From NCBI RefSeq assembly GCF_011927835.1, contig NZ_JAATJH010000014.1:1-37321 (forward strand): DNA of 37,321 nt, in the 5' to 3' direction. Source of the stretch: Neolewinella antarctica (GTDB lineage: Bacteria; Bacteroidota; Bacteroidia; Chitinophagales; Saprospiraceae). Both the position numbers and the translations under genes were made by a program. Numbering within the stretch: the first letter of the stretch is position 1; each line of letters starts with the position of its first letter. Shown piece by piece: positions 8,157-15,799 of the stretch. Under the pieces are notes generated by a model. The model had not been told where the DNA came from. It searched no databases and was given only the letters and a program-made list of their open reading frames with translations.

Positions 8157-9488
8157 ATGAAACAAACCCTACTATTTGTCCTGGCCATTTTACTTTCTCC
8201 CCTTACGGGCTCGGCTCAGGAAAGCAAAATACCGGACGAGATGGCCACTTTACTGGACTTACTGTACAGCACCGAAGACCTCAACGTCAGAATGCAGGGC
8301 GCGATCGGGAACAACGCGACGATAACTAAGCTGGAAACCAACCAACAGTTTGTCAAAGCAATAAACGAGGCGCTACAACGGGACATCATGGCCGAGTACA
8401 GCCAGAGCGCCTATGCTAGTTTATCCGAATTAAGCCCCACGGAAGTGGATAGCTTAACGACCGTTCTCCAATCGCCCTACGGCGACGTTATTCGCAAGGC
8501 CTTTTTGTTAGATAATGCGGTGATGGATACACAGTTCGATGCCTACCTGAACGGCGCGGTATGGCGTGCCCGCAGAGAGGTACAGAAAAGTGACAGCCTG
8601 CTGTATTTCAGGGAACTCGGCGTGGATTTAAGTCAGTACATGGACGGCAATTATGTGTCGAGCGACCCCATTCTTGACACTGTATGGATAACAAGAAAGG
8701 GAAATGCCCAAACTGAGTACGCCCGTAAAGATTCCGTTGCGTTCGATGTGGCGTGGGTCAACAACAGTAAGTATGTCATCACCGATAAAAACTACGGTTT
8801 GACGTACGAGCCCGGCCTGCAACTCTTCGCCAACGTGTACGAAGTCGACGGCAACGTATTTAAATACATCGTCCGGATGCCGAATGGGGATTACGACAAG
8901 GTGGAACTCGTCCGTGACGAGCCGGTGCCCGGAGACGTAGACGCCCAACTGTTCCAACAACGCCTCACCGCCCAGTACGCTTCGCCGGAAGATTCACCCC
9001 TCGATGAGGCGAAGAGAGCCTTATTAGCCGAGCGTGGCGGTCATCAGTTCTTCCCCGTCGCCGAGAAGTACCGCGTCCTGGCGGACCTCGAAGTATTCGA
9101 AAACCCCGCAACGATCAGCCTACCCACCAGCGCCGGAACCGAGACGGCGTACAGGGTTTACGGTAAAGCTAGCTTCATCATCGACGGCAAGCCGATCAGC
9201 CTGTCCGTCTACCAGGCTGCGGCACCGCTAGCGGACCCGGAGTACGCAAATCACCTATTCCTACCCTTCCGCGACGCCACCTCCGGCGAGGAAACGTACG
9301 GCGGTGGCAAATACGTCGATCTGCGCATTCCGGCGAACGGCGCTAATAAAATACTGATTGATTTCAATAAGTCCTACCAGCCGTATTGCGCTTATACCGA
9401 CGGGTATTTTTGCCCCGTGCCTCCGGAGGAAAATACCGTTCGGGTGAGGATTGAGGCGGGGGTTAAGCACGTTGAGTTAGGGGAGTAA
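8157..9488 (+). CDS. exported DUF1684 domain protein with N-terminal helical domain
   Basis: This 443-residue protein has a cleavable signal peptide (residues 1-20, ending SAQ). Residues about 20-130 form a helical region resembling DUF2059-type domains (weak). Residues about 285-440 match DUF1684: LFLPFRDATSGEETYGGGKYVDL, then DFNKSYQPYCAY, then FCPVPPEENTVRVRIEAG. DUF1684 proteins usually occur alone at about 200-300 residues, so the extra N-terminal module is notable. Function is unknown; the family's conserved Cys and acidic residues are retained. The gene converges on the MFS transporter and their 3' ends overlap by 12 bases. Confidence 0.8.
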   Translation: MKQTLLFVLAILLSPLTGSAQESKIPDEMATLLDLLYSTEDLNVRMQGAIGNNATITKLETNQQFVKAINEALQRDIMAEYSQSAYASLSELSPTEVDSLTTVLQSPYGDVIRKAFLLDNAVMDTQFDAYLNGAVWRARREVQKSDSLLYFRELGVDLSQYMDGNYVSSDPILDTVWITRKGNAQTEYARKDSVAFDVAWVNNSKYVITDKNYGLTYEPGLQLFANVYEVDGNVFKYIVRMPNGDYDKVELVRDEPVPGDVDAQLFQQRLTAQYASPEDSPLDEAKRALLAERGGHQFFPVAEKYRVLADLEVFENPATISLPTSAGTETAYRVYGKASFIIDGKPISLSVYQAAAPLADPEYANHLFLPFRDATSGEETYGGGKYVDLRIPANGANKILIDFNKSYQPYCAYTDGYFCPVPPEENTVRVRIEAGVKHVELGE

Positions 9489-10664
9489 CTGCTGTTGTGC
9501 CGTCCGCCGCCCCGTAGCCAGCCCCAGCAAACCCAAAGCAGGCCCAACCCCGAGCACCAAAAAGATGTGCACCGGGCTAACCCAGCCCAGCAACCAACTC
9601 AGCAGCTCAATACTAACGATGGTAATCGCGAACCCCAGGCAATTAACGATCGTCAGCGCCGTCCCCTTCTGCTCGGCGGGTGCGCTCCCGGCCACCATGG
9701 TTGATAGCTGTGGACTATCCGTCACGACCGCAATTCCCCAGATGAGCAAAAAGAAGAAAGCAGCTTCGGCGGGTAACCAGTCCAGCAAAAAGTACGAAGC
9801 GAGGCAGCAAACACCGGATACGGCAAGTGCGACGGAAGCTACTTTTCGCGGGCCGACCCGCCGCGACGCGTAGCCGCCCACCACGCAGCCTACTCCACCG
9901 ACGGCAATGACCGTAAAACTCGCCAGGGGGACGGACAGGAAGAACCCATTCTTTTCCGTCAGGAAGGCGAGCAACACCGGCACGAACGTCCAGAAAGCGT
10001 ACAGTTCCCACATGTGCCCGAAGTAGCCCAGGGCGGCGGCCCGAAAGTCGGGTTTGCGGAAGACGGAGAAAAAGGCGGAGGCGTCGACGGAACTAGCCGG
10101 GCGGCGGTGCGGCCCGTCGGGCACCAGTAGCCACATCATCACGCCCCCGGCGACCGCCAGCGCCGCGATTGTCCACAGCACGGTCGGCCAGGCATCGCCG
10201 GGAATAAGGTCACGCAGCAAATGAGGGAAAGCCGTTCCCAGCACCAGCGCCCCCACCAAGTAACCCAGCGAAAGCCCCAGACCCTCTTTGTAGTAGTCCG
10301 CCGCGATCTTCATCCCCACGGGGTAAATCCCGGCCAGGAAAAAACCGACGGCGGCGCGTAACGCGACTAAAGAAGTCAGCGTGTGTCCGTTCCAGAGCAG
10401 GCCGAGTGTCGCCCCGGCGCCCAAAAGTGCGCAGCAAAAAAATACTTTGGACGGTGAAAAGCGATCGGCCAGGGTCAGCACGGCAAACACCAGTGTCCCG
10501 AGCACGAAGCCAAACTGCACGGCGGACGTCAGGTAGCTCAAGGCCCCGGCTGGTAAGTCGTACGCACCAGCTAGCGCGGGTAGAATCGCATTCGGTGCAA
10601 ACCAGAGCGAGGTGCAGGCGAACTGCGCGATGATGATGGTGGGGAGGAGGTGGCGTGGGGGCAT
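9477..10664 (-). CDS. MFS transporter
   Basis: This 395-residue protein has about twelve hydrophobic segments in two groups of six. Its N-terminus is typical of MFS sugar/drug carriers (TIIIAQFACTSLWFAPNAILPAL). A basic loop follows TM2 (LADRFSPSKVF), as in the MFS signature A motif. Substrate cannot be deduced. Its 3' end overlaps the convergent DUF1684 gene by 12 bases. Its start is less than 100 bases from the divergent brxA start, so it marks the left border of the BREX locus. It is probably not part of that system. Confidence 0.85.
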   Translation of the reverse strand: MPPRHLLPTIIIAQFACTSLWFAPNAILPALAGAYDLPAGALSYLTSAVQFGFVLGTLVFAVLTLADRFSPSKVFFCCALLGAGATLGLLWNGHTLTSLVALRAAVGFFLAGIYPVGMKIAADYYKEGLGLSLGYLVGALVLGTAFPHLLRDLIPGDAWPTVLWTIAALAVAGGVMMWLLVPDGPHRRPASSVDASAFFSVFRKPDFRAAALGYFGHMWELYAFWTFVPVLLAFLTEKNGFFLSVPLASFTVIAVGGVGCVVGGYASRRVGPRKVASVALAVSGVCCLASYFLLDWLPAEAAFFFLLIWGIAVVTDSPQLSTMVAGSAPAEQKGTALTIVNCLGFAITIVSIELLSWLLGWVSPVHIFLVLGVGPALGLLGLATGRRTAQQQLLP

Positions 10665-10756
10665 CGGATGCTAAGGTAGGATTCGCCGGTCGGAAGGCAC
10701 TGAGCGAGCCAGCCCCCGCACCGAACAAGGTCAAAGCTAAAACCGTACCTTATCCC

Positions 10757-11356
10757 GTGTCCAAAAATTATCCCCTCTCCTTCACGTCCGCTTCCCTGAT
10801 GCCCCACCGATCCGCCGCCCTAGCGGAACTCTACGTCACGTTGGGCGACTGGGAGGCCGTGTCCACACGGGTGGCAACCGACGCAGATTTGTTTGGCCTA
10901 GGGAAAGCCAGTACTCGTCGCCGCGTGTTCAATGAATTGCGGTTACGCCTCAAAACGCTCCACGCCGACGAATTCGAATTACTCGCTGCGGGAGGGGCCA
11001 AAGCGAAACGGCTTCTTTCCTGGCAGGCCGTCTGCCGTTCGTACCCCTTCATCGGCACGTTCACCCGGGAGGTGTTGCTGCCAAAGCTCGAGCGCTTCGA
11101 CCCCGTAATTCTTAATTCGGATTACCGTGCCTTCTACCGCGAACAAACTCTAGTGCACGGAAAACTGGATAGGATCACCGAGACGACGCGCCTCAAATTG
11201 GAATCCCAAACCTTCGGCATGCTCGCCGAAGCGGGGCTGATCCGCTCCGTCAAGGACCGGCAAATCACCCCGCCCCTGCCCTCCCCCAAACTGTGCACCC
11301 GCGTCCGCGCCCATGATCCGGCATATTTAAATTATTGGTTACTTTCGGCACTTTAG
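10757..11356 (+). CDS. brxA: BREX protein BrxA (DUF1819)
   Basis: This is the first gene of a type 1 BREX phage-defence locus. BrxA is a small DNA-binding protein of about 200 residues required in several BREX systems. The family N-terminus (YPLSFTSASL, then ALAELYVTLGDWEAV) starts just after a GTG at 10757, which gives 199 residues. The frame stays open up to a GTG at 10655, but the extra 34 residues look unlike the family, so I chose 10757. Further matches are SWQAVCRSYPFIGTFTREVL and a C-terminal helix ending SQTFGMLAEAGLI. No convincing promoter was found in the gap to the divergent MFS gene. The coding end lies close to or overlaps brxB. Confidence 0.88.
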   Translation: MSKNYPLSFTSASLMPHRSAALAELYVTLGDWEAVSTRVATDADLFGLGKASTRRRVFNELRLRLKTLHADEFELLAAGGAKAKRLLSWQAVCRSYPFIGTFTREVLLPKLERFDPVILNSDYRAFYREQTLVHGKLDRITETTRLKLESQTFGMLAEAGLIRSVKDRQITPPLPSPKLCTRVRAHDPAYLNYWLLSAL

Positions 11357-11394
11357 AACTTGTTGGGACTTTTCCTACACCGTCAATTAACCCC

Positions 11395-11991
11395 TTGCCG
11401 AAAATCGACCTCGCCGCAAAGTTTCGACACGCCTACGAACAGATCATCCAACCCCGCTTCCTCAAAATGGAGGCCATCGGCGGGGAAGTGCCCCACTACG
11501 TCCTCTCTTACCCGCCCGAACGGGAGGTTGAACTGCGGCAGGAAATAAGCGCGCTAACGAAAAAATTGCGCGAAAACGGCGTCCGGGTGCTGGCCGTGGA
11601 CGTCTTCGCGCTGTGCCATAAGATGATTGCCGACAACGTCGACCCGGAAGACCTGTACGAACTCGAACGGGAGGAGCCCACGGACGCCTTTTTGGAAACG
11701 ATGCAGTCGCTGACCGACATGACGGAGCGTTTTCTACCCGCACTACAAAACCTGATGAATGAACCCGCGAACGAAAATTACGGCGTACTCTTCTTGCACG
11801 GGGTCGGCCAGGCCTATCCGTTTTTACGGTCGCATACCTTACTGGAAAACCTGCAGCACGTGACAAAAACGGCACCGACCATCCTGTTCTTTCCGGGCAC
11901 TTATACCGGTACCAACTTTCGGCTTTTCGGGCGCTTGCCGGCGGATAATTTTTACCGGGCTTTCGATATGGATACGCTTAAGCTTTCTTAG
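11395..11991 (+). CDS. brxB: BREX protein BrxB (DUF1788)
   Basis: BrxB is a core BREX component of about 200 residues with no assigned enzymatic activity. Family features seen are DLAAKFRHAYEQIIQPRFL near the start, GGEVPHYVLSYPPERE, GVGQAYPFLRSHTLLENL and the conserved end LFFPGTYTGTNFRLFGRL. There is no ATG near the expected start. A TTG at 11395 places the family N-terminus correctly and gives 198 residues. A TTG at 11335 is in frame too and would overlap brxA by 22 bases, but the additional residues do not look like BrxB. Non-ATG starts on both brxA and brxB suggest restrained expression (inference). A cluster of palindromic repeats begins at the last base of the stop codon. Confidence 0.87.
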   Translation: MPKIDLAAKFRHAYEQIIQPRFLKMEAIGGEVPHYVLSYPPEREVELRQEISALTKKLRENGVRVLAVDVFALCHKMIADNVDPEDLYELEREEPTDAFLETMQSLTDMTERFLPALQNLMNEPANENYGVLFLHGVGQAYPFLRSHTLLENLQHVTKTAPTILFFPGTYTGTNFRLFGRLPADNFYRAFDMDTLKLS

Positions 11992-12042
11992 GTTCTCGAA
12001 GCGCCCGGTTTGCCAGCTGGATCACTGGGCGCTCCGAGAACC
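11991..12042. repeat. inverted repeat after brxB
   Basis: GGTTCTCGAAGCGCCC (11991-12006) and GGGCGCTCCGAGAACC (12027-12042) form a 16-base stem with one mismatch and a 20-base loop. It begins at the stop codon of brxB and could attenuate transcription into brxC. The same 16-mer recurs at 12063, 19417 and 19468. Confidence 0.75.
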
Positions 12043-12060
12043 CCGATCTGTCACGCTGGA

Positions 12061-12129
12061 CCGGGCGCTCCGAGAACCCCAATTTTGCGCTTGCTTCGCG
12101 ACGCAAAATCGGGGCCGCTCGGAGACCCT
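12061..12129 (+). repeat. structured repeat element, copy A (upstream of brxC)
   Basis: A 69-base element: outer arm CCGGGCGCTCCGAGAACCCC (12061-12080), an inner hairpin ATTTTGCG/CGCAAAAT with a loop containing GCTTCGC, then outer arm GGGGCCGCTCGGAGACCCT (12111-12129). An inverted copy lies after pglX (19365-19434). The two copies differ mainly in paired positions, where both sides change together, so the structure rather than the sequence is conserved. Confidence 0.75.
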
Positions 12130-12163
12130 AGACATACATCACTACTTAGCATTACACTTTCCA

Positions 12164-15100
12164 ATGAGCTTACAACAACTGTTCAAAAAAGACATCACCC
12201 GCCCCATCGACGGCGTCATCAAAGCAGCCGACGAGGAGCACCTGACGACGGAGGTGGAAGAGTACGTGATCACCGAAGAAGTGAAGCGACTGTTGGAGCA
12301 GCAGTTCCTGGACATCTACACCAATGCGAACGCCAACACGAACGGTGCCTGGATCAGCGGCTTTTTCGGCTCCGGTAAATCGCACCTGCTCAAGATGCTG
12401 TCGCTTTTACTGGAGAATAAGACGCTGAGCAACGGTCGGGACGTCAAGGGCTACTTCGCCGAAAAGACGGAAAACGGAACGCTCTTCGCCGCCGACCTCA
12501 ACAAAGCCGCCGGAATACCCAGCAAATCGATCTTGTTTAATATCGACGCGAAAGCCGATGTGGTCAGTAAGGACGACGCCGACGCCGTGCTGGGCGTATT
12601 CATGAAGGTATTCAACGAAATGCAGGGCTATTACGGCAAGCACGGCTGGCTGGCGGAGCTGGAGCGGGCGATGGATTTGGAGGGCATCTTTGGGGAGTTC
12701 CAGGGGAAGTTCCTGGAGATTAACGGAAAGACCTGGGATGACCGGCGCAACAACCTATTGATGGCTAAAAAGGAATTCGCCAAAGCCTACGTCGCCGTAC
12801 GGGGCGGCAGCGAGGAAGACGCGCAACTGCTGCTCAAGGAGTCACGCGCCACCTACACGCTCTCTATCGAAGACTTCGCCAACCGCGTCGCCGCCTACAT
12901 CGAGGACCAGGACGATCCGCGCTTCCGGTTAAACTTCTTCGTCGACGAGGTCGGGCAGTACATCAGCGACAACGTGAAGCTGATGACGAACCTCCAGACG
13001 ATCGCCGAAAGCCTCTTCACCGCCTGCAAGGGCCGCGCGTGGGTCTTCGTCACCAGCCAGGAGAACATGGACAACCTCGTCGATGGCCTTAGGGACCGGC
13101 AAAGCAACGACTTCTCCAAAATCCAGGCCCGCTTCGGCTGCAAACTCAACCTCGGCAGCCAGAACGTGCGCGAAGTCATTCAGAAAAGACTACTGGACAA
13201 GGACGGGGCGCGGACGCAGGTGCTAAGCGAGTTGTGGAAAGAGCATGGCGCGAATTTTCCGACACTGTTCCGCTTCCACGAGGGCGGATCGGATTATCCC
13301 GTGATTGAAGAAGAGCAAAGTTTTATTGATCTGTACCCCTTCCAGAATTATCACTTCGAATTACTCCAGGACTGCATCCGGGAGCTAAGCACCCACGGTG
13401 CTTTTCAGGGTAAACACACCTCGGTCGGGGCCCGCTCGAATCTGTCGGTTTTTCAGGAAGTCGTCAAGGACATGATCCGGGAGGAAATGGAGGTAGGTGC
13501 CCTGCCGACCTTCGACCGGATGTACGACGGCCTCAAACCGATCATGCGCCAGGAGATCCGCGCCAGTGTGAGCAAGGCCGAAGGGCACTACGGAGCGACC
13601 GACCTGCGCACGCGCCTGCTCAAGGCGCTATTCATGGTGAAGTACGTCGAGTCGTTCAAATCCACGCCGAAGCACCTCGCCATCCTGCTGCTGGACCGCC
13701 TCGACGCCGACCCGAAAGCCCACGAGCAAGCCATCAAAACGGCGCTCAACCAGCTGGAGCATAACATCTACGTACAGCGCAACGGCGACCAGTACGAGTT
13801 CCTGACCAGTATCGAAAAGGACGTCGAGAACAAGATCAAAGGGACGACGGTGGACGCCTCGCGCGTCCGCAGCCAGCTGCTCAGCTGGATGTTCGACGAC
13901 GTAGTCGAGGTAGAAATCGTGACCGAGGAGCGGACGAAACAACGCTTCAAATTTAACCGCCTGCTGGACGGCGCGCCGCTGAAACGGGCGGACAATGAGC
14001 TGAGTCTCCATATCGTCACCGAGCGCAACGAAAGCTACGCCCACCCCGACCACGCCAACCTGATCGCCCAGACCTCCGGCACCACCGAGCTACGCTTCAT
14101 TCTGCCGCCCAACCCGGAAGTTTTCGCCGATGTCAAGCTGTACCTGCAAACGGAAACCTACTGCGCCCGCGCTGCCGGCACCGCACCGGCCGAGCAGACG
14201 CCGATCATCATGGCCCGCCGCCTGGAGAACAGCCGCCGGAAACCGGTCATCATCCGGCAACTCAACAAGCTGTTGAGCCAAGCCGTGCCCATCGCCAACG
14301 GCAGCGAGCTGAAACACGTGAGCGGCACCACGCCGCCCAACCGGGTCACGAACGCGCTGCAGGAGCTACTCGTCATTACGTACCCGAACCTGAAAATGCT
14401 GGGGGCCAACGTGAAAGAATCCGACCTGGAGACTTTCCTGACCCAGCCCGCCAGCCAACTCGCCCAGGAAATGCAGGGCGGCCTCGGACCCGCCGAAGAG
14501 GAAGTGCTCAACTACGTCACGTTACAAACCAAACACCACGCCCGACCCACGGCCCGGAGCATCGCCGACCACTTCGAGAAGCGGCCCTACGGCTGGGACA
14601 AGACCAGCGCGCTGACCGTCGTCGGCCGACTCGTCGGGGGGCAACGGCTGGAACTTTTGCTGGACCACGAAGAAAGGGACGAGCCCCGCGAAATCCTCGC
14701 CATCCTGAAAAACCGCGACAAGGCCGCCGCCGCCTACCTCCGGCCCGTCAGCAAGGTCGACAACAAGCAAGTCAAGCAGTTGCGGGACCTGCACCAGGAG
14801 CTGTTCCACCACGCCAACCCGGGGGCGGAAGCGAAAGAAGTCGCCCGCGCCTTCCAGGCGGCGCTCAAAAAAGAGCGCGACGAAGTCAAAAGCTACTTGG
14901 AACGGACGAGCGAATACCCGTTCCTCAAAGCCCTGCTCCCCTACGCCGAAAAGTTATCCGCCCACCTCGACGCGAAGCCGCTGGTCTACTTCGACAAGAT
15001 CACCCAACTCGAAGACGACCTGCTCGACTTCCGCGAAGATCACTACAGTAAGATCAAAGAGTTCCTGAGCGGGGAAATGTCGGAGATCTACCGGAGCGTC

Positions 15101-15799
15101 CGCCAGTTCGTGGATTTTGGAGAGGAGAACCACCGCCACGTCGAGCCGGAACTGATGGCCCCGTTGCGAAACTTACTCACCCACCAGACGCCCTACCTGG
15201 GGCCGGCGGTGCGGGAAGGAAAAGCACAACTCGCCACGGCGAAGCAAGCGGTGGAGGAACTATTGGATCGGGAAAAAGACCAGGCCACCAAGCTCGTCGA
15301 AGCCGAACTGGAGCGGCTGCAACAAAACGAGATGTACGCCCACCTGACCGAAACTGAAAAGCAAAACCAGGCGGACTCAGTCGCCGGGTTCATCCGGGAG
15401 TTCCAAGCGCAACGTAAGGTGAGCCACCTGCGGGAACGCTTGCGGCGCTTTGAAAGTGACGATTCTTTGCGGCTGCTCAACTCCATGGCACGGCTGACCT
15501 ACGACAGAATTAACCCACCGGCCCCGCCAAGCACTGCTTCTTCCCCTACTTCCTCTACACCCCCGATAACTATCGGGGGCGCGCCCCAAAAAACGCACGT
15601 TTCACCAAGCAGGAGCGAAGAGCCGAAGCCCAATTACCGGCCCGCCCCCAGCATCAAAGCCGTGTCGGTGGCGTACGGCAACTACTTGATTGAAAACGAG
15701 GCAGACCTAGACCAGTTCTTGGCCGAGTACCGCGCAGCCGTCACCAAGATCCTGAACAGCGGCCACGGCGTCCACCTCCGCGCAAGCAACGACAAATGA
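12164..15799 (+). CDS. brxC: BREX ATPase BrxC
   Basis: This 1211-residue P-loop ATPase is the central large BREX component and is needed for both defence and methylation in studied systems. Walker A (GFFGSGKS) is at residues 66-73 after the family N-terminus (TRPIDGVIKAADE). The Walker B-like segment NFFVDEVGQYI is near 254-264 and a sensor-like FVTSQE follows. The C-terminal half is long, helical and charged (coiled coil about 900-1110). It ends in a Pro/Ser/Thr linker (about 1120-1165) and a small conserved tail. Length is typical. Its ATGA stop/start overlap with pglX implies translational coupling. The linker contains a perfect hairpin sequence at 15560-15579 that looks like a repeat captured in the reading frame. 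Confidence 0.95.
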   Translation: MSLQQLFKKDITRPIDGVIKAADEEHLTTEVEEYVITEEVKRLLEQQFLDIYTNANANTNGAWISGFFGSGKSHLLKMLSLLLENKTLSNGRDVKGYFAEKTENGTLFAADLNKAAGIPSKSILFNIDAKADVVSKDDADAVLGVFMKVFNEMQGYYGKHGWLAELERAMDLEGIFGEFQGKFLEINGKTWDDRRNNLLMAKKEFAKAYVAVRGGSEEDAQLLLKESRATYTLSIEDFANRVAAYIEDQDDPRFRLNFFVDEVGQYISDNVKLMTNLQTIAESLFTACKGRAWVFVTSQENMDNLVDGLRDRQSNDFSKIQARFGCKLNLGSQNVREVIQKRLLDKDGARTQVLSELWKEHGANFPTLFRFHEGGSDYPVIEEEQSFIDLYPFQNYHFELLQDCIRELSTHGAFQGKHTSVGARSNLSVFQEVVKDMIREEMEVGALPTFDRMYDGLKPIMRQEIRASVSKAEGHYGATDLRTRLLKALFMVKYVESFKSTPKHLAILLLDRLDADPKAHEQAIKTALNQLEHNIYVQRNGDQYEFLTSIEKDVENKIKGTTVDASRVRSQLLSWMFDDVVEVEIVTEERTKQRFKFNRLLDGAPLKRADNELSLHIVTERNESYAHPDHANLIAQTSGTTELRFILPPNPEVFADVKLYLQTETYCARAAGTAPAEQTPIIMARRLENSRRKPVIIRQLNKLLSQAVPIANGSELKHVSGTTPPNRVTNALQELLVITYPNLKMLGANVKESDLETFLTQPASQLAQEMQGGLGPAEEEVLNYVTLQTKHHARPTARSIADHFEKRPYGWDKTSALTVVGRLVGGQRLELLLDHEERDEPREILAILKNRDKAAAAYLRPVSKVDNKQVKQLRDLHQELFHHANPGAEAKEVARAFQAALKKERDEVKSYLERTSEYPFLKALLPYAEKLSAHLDAKPLVYFDKITQLEDDLLDFREDHYSKIKEFLSGEMSEIYRSVRQFVDFGEENHRHVEPELMAPLRNLLTHQTPYLGPAVREGKAQLATAKQAVEELLDREKDQATKLVEAELERLQQNEMYAHLTETEKQNQADSVAGFIREFQAQRKVSHLRERLRRFESDDSLRLLNSMARLTYDRINPPAPPSTASSPTSSTPPITIGGAPQKTHVSPSRSEEPKPNYRPAPSIKAVSVAYGNYLIENEADLDQFLAEYRAAVTKILNSGHGVHLRASNDK
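15560..15579. repeat. perfect hairpin inside the brxC linker
   Basis: CCCCCGATAACTATCGGGGG is a perfect 9-base inverted repeat within the disordered Pro/Ser/Thr linker of BrxC, read as PPITIGG. Such GC-clamped palindromes are normally intergenic, so this is probably a repeat tolerated in a linker. Confidence 0.6.

Noticed and set aside
10655..10756. Longer brxA with a GTG start at 10655
   Set aside because: It would overlap the divergent MFS start, and the extra residues (Ala/Pro-rich) do not resemble the family N-terminus.
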